Both the position numbers and the translations under genes were made by a program. Under the pieces are notes generated by a model. The model was not told the origin of the DNA. It did not search any database and saw only the letters and a list, made by a program, of their open reading frames with translations. Below, piece after piece: positions 1 to 5,588 of a DNA stretch of 6,001 nucleotides. The stretch is from NCBI GenBank assembly GCA_004292985.1, contig RDXT01000304.1:1-6001 (forward strand), given 5' to 3'. How positions within the stretch are numbered: position 1 is the stretch's first letter; the number at the start of each line of letters is the position of its first letter. Source of the stretch: Bacteroidota bacterium. Its GTDB lineage: Bacteria > Bacteroidota > Bacteroidia > J057.

Positions 1-131
1 CCGTGACCCTCCATCGCTGCCAGTACGAGGGCTTTGAGCTGCGTTTCGTCTGCGGGCAGGTGCCGGGCCTCAAAAAACAGCCCTTTCGAACTGCCGCCCC
101 GGAATTGCATATAAGGAATGGCCTGTTGCAT
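1..131 (-). CDS. galD: PrpF/GalD-family 4-oxalomesaconate tautomerase, N-terminal fragment
   Basis: This is the last visible gene of the operon and runs off the left edge; only the first 43 residues are present. They read MQQAIPYMQFRGGSSKG followed by LFFEARHLPADE and LVLAAMEGH. The RGG-S-SKG-xFF segment, a DLPAD-like segment and an xLAAM segment are the characteristic opening of the PrpF (DUF453, diaminopimelate-epimerase fold) family, which includes GalD, the tautomerase interconverting OMA keto and enol forms, and methylaconitate isomerases. The catalytic residues lie outside the window. The ATG starts 3 bases after the stop of the upstream dehydrogenase gene. A second in-frame ATG lies seven codons in, but the first fits the family N-terminus better. 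The specific tautomerase assignment rests on the neighbouring galB- and galC-like genes, because PrpF members are hard to separate by sequence alone. Confidence 0.82.
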   Translation of the reverse strand, partial: MQQAIPYMQFRGGSSKGLFFEARHLPADETQLKALVLAAMEGH

Positions 132-134
132 CGC

Positions 135-902
135 TCAGGGATTAGGGAGAAATTTTGCAAGATTGGCTGCCGCCGCACGGGAAACAAGGGGCTGCACGCC
201 TTTTTGTTCGAGCATCTCGGCTACGGCCTCCATCTCCTGTCTGCGGCGCAGGGCATGGATGCGGCTGCCTTCGAGAAAACGTTCGGTGAGTTCGTCGCCC
301 CCGCCGAGTATGGAGCGGATCTGCTCGCGGATATAGGATTGAAGGCCGAAGGCCTCGCCTGCCTCTACGGCCTCGCAGATCACAGCGGCCACGCCTTTAT
401 AGACAATGGAACGCAGCAGCTTGCGGGTCGAGGCTTCCGCCACATCTTCGCCTATGTAGCTGATATTCAGGCCCAATGGAGAGAGCATTTCCTCAAAGTG
501 GCGGGCACCCGGTCCCGATACCCAAAAGGGGGTAAGGATGCCGAGCGGTGGCACAGGGGCCATGATGGCCAGGTCCACAAAAGCGGCTCCCGAGGGTTTC
601 AGCAGATGGCAGATGGCCTTTTTTTTCTCCGGCGAAGTGGTGTTCATTTCGGCATAGACCTTCGCAGCACCCAACACAGGAAGCACTTCCTCTGCGACAG
701 CCATTGCAGCCGAAGAAAGATTGACACTCCATATCAGGTCTGCTTCGCGGGCGGCAGCCGCATTGCTCTCCGCCAGGTGAACCGCAGGGTGCAGCGGCCT
801 GCGGGGATCAGGGTCCCAGGCGCTCACCTGTATGCCTTTTTCGGCCAGTCCATTGGCGAAGAGGCTACCGGCTTCTCCGAGTCCGAGAACAGCTATGTGC
901 AT
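135..902 (-). CDS. NAD(P)-dependent 6-phosphogluconate dehydrogenase-like oxidoreductase (DUF1932 type)
   Basis: A 255-residue cytoplasmic oxidoreductase of the beta-hydroxyacid dehydrogenase superfamily. Residues 2-12 (HIAVLGLGEAG) form the Rossmann glycine motif. The second strand ends in AWDPD; an acidic residue there (Asp30) would favour NAD over NADP, which is an inference. An NTTSP-like segment (88-91) matches the substrate-binding region of the family. The helical C-terminal half contains STRKLLRS (Lys161 is the likely catalytic Lys) followed by IVYKGVAAVICEAVEAGEAFG-like helices, as in DUF1932 proteins. The ATG at 902 is preferred because the glycine motif starts one residue later, as is normal; an upstream TTG at 923 would overlap galC. 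The gene starts 10 bases after the galC stop and ends 3 bases before galD. Its substrate is unknown: the gallate route has no redox step, so it may oxidise a semialdehyde (a LigC-like role) or act on a side product. Confidence 0.8.
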   Translation of the reverse strand: MHIAVLGLGEAGSLFANGLAEKGIQVSAWDPDPRRPLHPAVHLAESNAAAAREADLIWSVNLSSAAMAVAEEVLPVLGAAKVYAEMNTTSPEKKKAICHLLKPSGAAFVDLAIMAPVPPLGILTPFWVSGPGARHFEEMLSPLGLNISYIGEDVAEASTRKLLRSIVYKGVAAVICEAVEAGEAFGLQSYIREQIRSILGGGDELTERFLEGSRIHALRRRQEMEAVAEMLEQKGVQPLVSRAAAANLAKFLPNP

Positions 903-912
903 GACATTCAGG

Positions 913-1530
913 TTAATAGCCAAACTTCACATCCCATCCGTAGATCTGGAGGGAGGTTTTTCCTTCGCGGATCTGGCGACGCACACCGGCCTCTCTGGCT
1001 TCGCGCTCGCGGGCTTTTTCGATGGCTTCTTCGGCCCTTTCCTTCGGAATCACCACCACGCCGTCGCGGTCGCCGAGGATAAAATCACCGGGCCGGATGG
1101 ACCAGCCTCCGATAATAATGGGTTCGTTGAGGGTACCGCCGCCATATTTACTCGTTCCGGCGATGCAGAGGCCCCGGCTGAAGACCGGAAAGCCCATCGC
1201 CTCGATATCGTCGGCATCGCGCACGCAGCCATCTATCACCAGTCCGGCGATACCCCGGCTTTGCGCCCCCAGGCTCATCAGGTCGCCCCAGTAGCCCGCT
1301 TCGTGGTAGCCGCCGCAGTCCACGACCAATACATCGCCGGGCTGCGCATAGGCATAGGCGCGGTGCAGCAGGGTGTTGTCGCCGGGCATATTCTGAACGG
1401 TATAGGCAGGCCCGCAGACTTTCATCGTGGGACTGATGGGCTTAATGCCCGAAGGCAGGTTGCCGTATTTTCCCAGGGCTTCGTGCAGGGTCGCTGCCGA
1501 AAAGGAGCTGAGGGCTTTGCTGAGGTTCAT
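913..1530 (-). CDS. galC: 4-carboxy-4-hydroxy-2-oxoadipate aldolase (RraA-like, GalC/LigK type)
   Basis: A 205-residue class II aldolase of the RraA-like HMG/CHA aldolase family. It would split 4-carboxy-4-hydroxy-2-oxoadipate into pyruvate and oxaloacetate, the last step of the OMA pathway; family members also decarboxylate oxaloacetate. The active-site signature is intact: Asp83 in WGDLMS, exactly 20 intervening residues, then Arg104-Asp105 in DGCVRDADD. This D-X20-R-D spacing is that of the catalytic aldolases. PGDVLVVD (64-71), GLVIDG (96-101) and DRDGVVVIPK (154-163) are further family segments. At 205 residues it is slightly shorter than the roughly 225-residue LigK-type enzymes. The ATG at 1530 is fixed by an in-frame TAA immediately upstream. 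It lies 35 bases downstream of galB. RraA-like proteins vary in substrate, so the specific call leans on galB and galD in the same operon. Confidence 0.85.
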   Translation of the reverse strand: MNLSKALSSFSAATLHEALGKYGNLPSGIKPISPTMKVCGPAYTVQNMPGDNTLLHRAYAYAQPGDVLVVDCGGYHEAGYWGDLMSLGAQSRGIAGLVIDGCVRDADDIEAMGFPVFSRGLCIAGTSKYGGGTLNEPIIIGGWSIRPGDFILGDRDGVVVIPKERAEEAIEKAREREAREAGVRRQIREGKTSLQIYGWDVKFGY

Positions 1531-1565
1531 TTATGCAAAATATTAATAATCAATTATTTACCTCC
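1531..1565 (-). promoter_or_regulatory. AT-rich galB-galC gap with displaced GGAGG and possible mini-ORF
   Basis: This 35-base gap is strikingly AT-rich compared with the genes beside it. A perfect GGAGG (1565-1561) follows the galB stop directly but is about 30 bases from the galC ATG, too far to serve it. Seven bases after GGAGG a TTG (1553) opens an 8-codon frame (M-I-I-N-I-L-H-K) whose TGA (1529-1527) overlaps the galC ATG as ATGA. There is also a 6-base inverted repeat, AATAAT-CA-ATTATT. The gap could be a coupling leader, an internal promoter or a processing site, or simply have no function. Confidence 0.2.
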
Positions 1566-2285
1566 TTAAAAAATACTGGCTACCACCCTCGGCACCTGGC
1601 TTTGGTGTGCTTCGGCGTACTGGATATGCTTTTGTCCGGAAATGCGGCGGGCATGATTGGCGCGGCGCGAAGCGAGTTCGGTGTAATAGTCTTTGAGGTA
1701 GTTTTGCGCGCCCATACAGGCCATGGCTGCGATCTTTTTATCCATCACCGAACTGATGTCTATAAAGGTATCGGGCACAAAAGCGGAGAGTTCCGGCTGA
1801 TGGGGTTCGAAGGAGTACCAGGCGGGTGGCTCGATGTTTTTAAAGGCACTTGGTACGCCTGCGCCTGAGGCCAGGAGCCGCGCCCGCATAACTGCTTGAA
1901 AAGCGACCGGATGGTCGGGGTTAAATGGGTCTTTTTCGCTGTGGGTAAGGATCACCGTTGGCTCAAAGTCGCCGATCAGTTCTGTGAGCTGCCGCACACG
2001 CTCATCGCTGAGCAGCATGGGGTAGTCGCCCCAGTCCAGAAAGCGGATGGGGGTTCCGATGATTTCTGCGGCGCGGCTTGCCTGCTCGTGGCGGATTTTT
2101 TTCACGCTTTCTTCACTGCGCTTCGGGTCCTCTTTCCAGAGTTCGCCCGACTCACCCCGCTCGCCGTAGGACATGGCGACCACGAGGGTTTCTGCACCTT
2201 CTTCGAGGGCCTTGGCCAGGGTTCCGGCGGCCCGCCAGACAAAATCTCCGGAATGAGCGCCTACGACAAGGAGTTTTTTCTTCAT
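1566..2285 (-). CDS. galB: 4-oxalomesaconate hydratase, GalB type (PIG-L/LmbE fold)
   Basis: A 239-residue zinc enzyme of the PIG-L/LmbE fold, predicted to hydrate 4-oxalomesaconate to 4-carboxy-4-hydroxy-2-oxoadipate, as GalB of Pseudomonas putida does. Deacetylases of this fold carry AHPDDE; here the segment is AHSGDF (10-15). The metal-binding His11 and Asp14 remain, but the first Asp, the deacetylase base, is Gly13. This argues for a hydratase. The third metal ligand is probably His125 in NPDHP. FVWRAAGTLA (15-24), SYGERGESGELW (39-50), LDWGDYPM (83-90), THSEKDPF (114-121), FEPHQPE (159-165) and YAEAHQS (223-229) match my recollection of GalB. Glu45 and His162 are candidate catalytic residues, by analogy and not proven. 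The ATG lies 24 bases after the dioxygenase stop. No Shine-Dalgarno sequence is visible. Confidence 0.87.
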   Translation of the reverse strand: MKKKLLVVGAHSGDFVWRAAGTLAKALEEGAETLVVAMSYGERGESGELWKEDPKRSEESVKKIRHEQASRAAEIIGTPIRFLDWGDYPMLLSDERVRQLTELIGDFEPTVILTHSEKDPFNPDHPVAFQAVMRARLLASGAGVPSAFKNIEPPAWYSFEPHQPELSAFVPDTFIDISSVMDKKIAAMACMGAQNYLKDYYTELASRRANHARRISGQKHIQYAEAHQSQVPRVVASIF

Positions 2286-2309
2286 AACTCAGCGGTTCGG
2301 ATGAGAAGT

Positions 2310-3275
2310 TTACGAAGGGAGGTCTTCGGGCATGGGGGTGCCGCGTGTGTGAAAACTGCTCACGGTTTCGAGGCCCCAGGCCTGTCCTTTGGCGCGGTCT
2401 TCGCGGGTCCACACAATGGTTTTGTAGTCGGGATCGAGCACCAGACGGGCTGTCGCATTGGCGATTTCGATGCGGTTGCCGCCCGGTTCATATACATACA
2501 GGAAGAAAGTCTGCTGCACAGCGTGTTTATGGGGACCTGCTTCGATAAATATCCCATTTTCGAGGCAGACATCTGCCGCCAGCAGCACCTCTTCGCGGCT
2601 GTTAACGGCATAGGTTACATGGTGAAGGCGGTTTTCCATCTGTAAATGGTCGCAGGTAACCGCCAGGTCATAGGATTTTGCATTTACAGCGAACCATACC
2701 CCCTGCGGATTGTCATTTTCAAAGAGAATGGTCTCCGTTAAGATACCTCCCAGGGTGCCGAGCTGAAAGTCGCGAAAGGCTTTTACGTCTTTTGCCAGCA
2801 GATTGAGGTGGTCGAGGCGACGCACATTTGCCCCCCTGCCCGGAAATCGGCTGATGGTGTTTTTCAGGGCGGAAGCATCTGCTGCTCCGGGCTGATATTT
2901 GTCGCTGTCAAAATACAGCTCAACCCTGTGCCCTCCTCCCGGATGAATACATGCATAGGCAGGCCCGTGCCCCAGGTCACCTTCTGTCCAGCCGATGCCA
3001 TGGCCTGTCGCTTCGATGGCCGCTACCCGCCGCTGCAGGGCCTGTGGACTCCGCATGCGCCAGGCATAATGACCAATGCCCGGATGCGGATGCGCGGTCA
3101 GTTTCAGGGTGTGGTGCTCATAGTCGTCGTAGGCCCGCAGATATACCGATTTCCCGGCCCGTCCACTCACAGACATACCGAGGATTTGGGTAAAAAACTG
3201 CACACTTTCCTCCAGCCGTGGACTATACATTTCCACATGTGCCAGATGGGCGATATCCCAGATAGGTTCCTGCAT
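2310..3275 (-). CDS. Two-domain VOC-fold (type I) extradiol ring-cleavage dioxygenase
   Basis: A 321-residue Fe(II)- or Mn(II)-dependent dioxygenase resembling bacterial catechol 2,3-dioxygenases. It opens a catecholic ring next to the diol. There are two VOC domains, about residues 8-120 and 152-272; the second carries the metal site: His156 (RRLDHLNLL), His219 (RLHHVTY) and Glu270 (GNRIE). The PROSITE-like segment ending LYVYEPGGNRIE (259-270) is nearly canonical, but His249 stands where Gly is usual before KH. By eye alignment, Tyr202 (KSYDLA) occupies the position of the catalytic second-sphere His of this family (His200 of homoprotocatechuate 2,3-dioxygenase). FHTRGTP near the C-terminus is a usual family tail. 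The start at 3275 is preferred over longer readings because MQEPIWDIAHLAHVE matches the family N-terminus; it lies 5 bases after the transporter stop. Context suggests a carboxylated substrate such as gallate or protocatechuate rather than catechol itself. Confidence 0.88.
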   Translation of the reverse strand: MQEPIWDIAHLAHVEMYSPRLEESVQFFTQILGMSVSGRAGKSVYLRAYDDYEHHTLKLTAHPHPGIGHYAWRMRSPQALQRRVAAIEATGHGIGWTEGDLGHGPAYACIHPGGGHRVELYFDSDKYQPGAADASALKNTISRFPGRGANVRRLDHLNLLAKDVKAFRDFQLGTLGGILTETILFENDNPQGVWFAVNAKSYDLAVTCDHLQMENRLHHVTYAVNSREEVLLAADVCLENGIFIEAGPHKHAVQQTFFLYVYEPGGNRIEIANATARLVLDPDYKTIVWTREDRAKGQAWGLETVSSFHTRGTPMPEDLPS

Positions 3276-3280
3276 AGGGG

Positions 3281-4543
3281 TTAAGAGGGGTTTGTGCCGG
3301 AAATACAGATCACAGCAACACCCGCCAGCAGCGCAGGGGCCGCAAATACATAAAAGTGCTGTGCCATAGAGAGTTGCATCGTCACCAGCAGGCCGCCCAG
3401 CAGGGGTCCGGCCATCGCGCCGAGCCGCCCGATGCCAATCGCCCATCCGATGCCTGTGCTGCGGATTTCGGTCGGATAGAGCCTCGCAGCCACGGAATAG
3501 AGTCCCACAAATCCGCCTTGTATGCCAAATCCGATCAGGCCCAAAAAAACCAGAATCAAGATAGAATCGCTGATTCCGCCAAATACGAGCATGAGAAAGG
3601 CGGTGAGAAAAAAGAAAAAGGCGAGGACCGGCTCCAGGCCCAGTTTGCTGGAAAAATAGCCCTGGGTCAGGATTCCGGCAAATGCGCCCAGGTTAAACAC
3701 AGTACCTGCATAAATCGAAAGTTCGACCGAGAGGCCCGCTTCGGAAGCCAGTTTGGGAATCCAGCTTGTGAGGAAATACAGCGTGGCAAAAGACATAAAA
3801 AACACCAGCCAGAGCAGCAGGGTCTCTACCCTGCGCGGAGCACTGAAGATCTGGCGAACAGAGGTGCGGACTACCACCACTTCCTGCGGAGGAAGCTGGG
3901 GGAGCGGCGGCTTTTTCATGCGGGAGAGCAGTGCATTGGCACGGGCAAGCGCATGTGGCGGCTGGGTGCGAAGCAAAAAAGCGAGGGATTCCGGCAGCAG
4001 GTAGTAAATAACTGGCAGCGTAATCAGGGTAAGGCCACTGGCAGCGGCAAATACAGCCCTCCATCCCCATACAGGAATGACATAGGCGGCCATTAGCCCC
4101 GACAATACAGCCCCGATCGGATAGCCTGCCATGACCAGACTCACCCAAAAGCTTTTGGACCTCCCTTCCGAATACTCCGAAGCGAGGGTAGAGGTACTTG
4201 CCAGCATGCTACCGATGCCGATGCCACTCAAAAAACGGATGCAGGCCAGCATTTCTACCGAGCTTGCAGCGACGGTGAGCAGCACGCAAATGCCCATCCA
4301 GGCGGCGCTGATAAACACCAGGGCTTTGCGGCCGATTTTGTCGGCACGGGCTGCCAGGAACATCGCCCCGGCAGCCATGCCCAGCAGGCCCGCACTGAAG
4401 ACGCCGCCCAGGTTCACAGCATTGACAGACCACTCTGCGGCAATGGATGAGGCCGCATAGGAAATGATCATCACGTCCATGCCGTCGAGCATGTTCATCA
4501 GAAAACAGATCAGAACGGCCGTTAACTGAAGCTGCGACCTCAT
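3281..4543 (-). CDS. MFS aromatic acid:H+ symporter (AAHS family, PcaK/GalT-like)
   Basis: A 420-residue inner-membrane transporter with about 12 hydrophobic segments. Helix 1 contains DGMD (20-23), the paired-Asp motif of the aromatic acid:H+ symporters such as PcaK, where both Asp residues are needed for uptake. The loop between helices 2 and 3 has ADKIGRK (67-73), the MFS signature. RFLSGIGIGSMLAS (103-116) is helix 4, and PESLAFL (184-190) follows helix 6. A hydrophilic central loop spans about 190-235. YPTEIRSTGIGWAIGIGR (356-373) is the usual helix 10/11 segment of this family. The N-terminus before helix 1 is short. The ATG overlaps the esterase stop as ATGA, implying translational coupling. 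Predicted cargo is the hydroxybenzoate consumed by the operon; gallate is the best guess, protocatechuate or 4-hydroxybenzoate are alternatives. Confidence 0.9.
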   Translation of the reverse strand: MRSQLQLTAVLICFLMNMLDGMDVMIISYAASSIAAEWSVNAVNLGGVFSAGLLGMAAGAMFLAARADKIGRKALVFISAAWMGICVLLTVAASSVEMLACIRFLSGIGIGSMLASTSTLASEYSEGRSKSFWVSLVMAGYPIGAVLSGLMAAYVIPVWGWRAVFAAASGLTLITLPVIYYLLPESLAFLLRTQPPHALARANALLSRMKKPPLPQLPPQEVVVVRTSVRQIFSAPRRVETLLLWLVFFMSFATLYFLTSWIPKLASEAGLSVELSIYAGTVFNLGAFAGILTQGYFSSKLGLEPVLAFFFFLTAFLMLVFGGISDSILILVFLGLIGFGIQGGFVGLYSVAARLYPTEIRSTGIGWAIGIGRLGAMAGPLLGGLLVTMQLSMAQHFYVFAAPALLAGVAVICISGTNPS

Positions 4544-5490
4544 TTCAGATGTGCGTCAAGAAAATCCAGAACGATTTTCACATTGCTGGCGGCATCAAAC
4601 TGCGGGCCTCCGTGGTCAGCACCTTCGAGCAGGGACAGCGTTACTTTTTCTGCGCCCAGCACTTCGGTCAGTTGTCCGGCAAAAAGGATGGATTGTGCGG
4701 TAGGGATCAGCCGGTCTATGGTACCATGTTGAATAAAAATGGGCGGGTCATCGGAGCTAATGTAGGTGGCCGGACTGGCCTCTTTCACTTTTTCGGGAAT
4801 GGAGGTGATCTGCGCGCCGAGGAGTTTGGATTCAGGGGAACTGGCTTCGCTGTGGTCGGGCCTGCCTTTCCCGCTTTCGACAAACTGGGGGTCCATTTGC
4901 AGAAAATCAATGGGTCCAAACCAGTCCACCACCGCCTGCACCCGGCTCGATACGCCCGGATTTCCCTGGCTGAGGTCTTCGAGCGCAGCCACACCGCCGG
5001 AGGTGCCTGCCATCGCCGAAAGGTGTCCGCCTGCGGAGCCACCCCAGACAGCGATCCGCGCAGAGTCGAGTTTGTATTCTTGCGCATGCGCGCGCAGCCA
5101 GCGGATTGCCGCTTTTACGTCCTGGATCTGCGCCGGAAATTTTGCCTCTCCGCTCAGGCGATAGTTGACTGAAACGACGGCATAGCCCCGCTCCAGACCC
5201 TTGAGCATCGGAATCAGCTGTCCATCTGCCTTGTCGCCTCCGAGAAAAGCGCCTCCGTGAATAGACACAATCACTGGAAATGGCCCTTCTCCGGTTTCGG
5301 GCAGATACACGTCTAACTTCTGGGCAGGGGACTGCGCTGCATAGGCAAGGTCTTTGGCAAAGGGGCGGATACTAATCAGTTGTCCGGGGCCACGGGGACT
5401 CTGGCAGGAAATCGTGCCGGAAGAAAGTCCCACCAGGCTCAGGGTAATCAGCAGCCCCAGCGTAGTTCCTTGAATATGAAGAGATTTCAT
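4540..5490 (-). CDS. Exported alpha/beta-hydrolase esterase (HSL/BD-FAE-like)
   Basis: A 316-residue serine esterase. Residues 1-28 form a signal peptide (KSLHIQ, then hydrophobic LGLLITLSLVGL). Cys29 in GTISC could be a lipoprotein anchor, although the -3 residue is Thr, so the lipobox is imperfect. The oxyanion-hole motif HGGAF is at 78-82, the nucleophile elbow GGSAGG at 150-155 (Ser152), the acid probably Asp259 in HGTIDRLIP, and the base His293 in GADHGG. The arrangement is that of the hormone-sensitive-lipase and bacterial feruloyl-esterase group. The ATG at 5490 is preferred over an in-frame ATG at 5562 because it places the signal peptide at the N-terminus. It is the first gene of the operon and overlaps the transporter by four bases. 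A plausible role is releasing a hydroxybenzoate from an ester (gallate ester, tannin fragment or plant phenolic ester) before uptake; the true substrate is unknown. Confidence 0.85.
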   Translation of the reverse strand: MKSLHIQGTTLGLLITLSLVGLSSGTISCQSPRGPGQLISIRPFAKDLAYAAQSPAQKLDVYLPETGEGPFPVIVSIHGGAFLGGDKADGQLIPMLKGLERGYAVVSVNYRLSGEAKFPAQIQDVKAAIRWLRAHAQEYKLDSARIAVWGGSAGGHLSAMAGTSGGVAALEDLSQGNPGVSSRVQAVVDWFGPIDFLQMDPQFVESGKGRPDHSEASSPESKLLGAQITSIPEKVKEASPATYISSDDPPIFIQHGTIDRLIPTAQSILFAGQLTEVLGAEKVTLSLLEGADHGGPQFDAASNVKIVLDFLDAHLK

Positions 5491-5517
5491 CGGCGTAGGA
5501 GTTCTTTTCGTAAGATG

Positions 5518-5525
5518 TAAATCTA
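5518..5525 (-). promoter_or_regulatory. Candidate -7 element of the operon promoter (weak)
   Basis: On the minus strand TAGATTTA matches seven of eight positions of the Bacteroidota -7 consensus TAnnTTTG and lies 27 bases upstream of the esterase ATG. No convincing TTTG-type -33 element is present at the usual distance, which would fit an activator-dependent promoter or a chance match. One arm of the nearby inverted repeat overlaps it. Confidence 0.22.
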
Positions 5526-5546
5526 TGCGTTCCCGCGCACATAGAT
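5521..5546. promoter_or_regulatory. Inverted repeat, candidate operator in the divergent promoter region
   Basis: ATCTATG (5521-5527) and CATAGAT (5540-5546) are perfect 7-base inverted arms separated by 12 bases. The repeat is centred in the 98-base gap between the divergent esterase and regulator genes, about 43 and 55 bases from their start codons. The position and dyad symmetry suit a regulator binding site. AraC proteins more often use direct repeats, so the binding factor is uncertain. Confidence 0.35.
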
Positions 5547-5588
5547 CGAGACGATTTTGCATATTGCAGATACAAATCGAACCTCTGT

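Noticed and set aside
3..1082. A 359-codon open frame on the plus strand.
   Set aside because: It lies antisense to galD, the DUF1932 dehydrogenase and galC, all of which have clear family motifs. Its translation has no recognisable domain and unusual composition, as expected for a codon-bias shadow in GC-rich DNA.
2286..2309. A short CTCA/TGAG stem in the gap between the dioxygenase and galB genes as a terminator.
   Set aside because: Only four paired bases with a 10-base loop and no T-run; far too weak to support a terminator or RNA structure.
832..2645. Long plus-strand frames (832-1569 and 1896-2645) opposite galC, galB and the dioxygenase.
   Set aside because: No recognisable motif, and the minus-strand genes explain the whole stretch with intact catalytic residues.
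3276..3446. N-terminal extension of the dioxygenase to 3446 or of the esterase to 5562.
   Set aside because: The dioxygenase extension overlaps the transporter gene and is Cys/Arg-rich without family similarity. The esterase extension would bury the signal peptide and cover the inverted repeat.
3356..4096. A 246-codon plus-strand frame opposite the transporter.
   Set aside because: Highly charged, low-quality translation typical of the antisense of a membrane protein; the transporter reading has about 12 hydrophobic segments.
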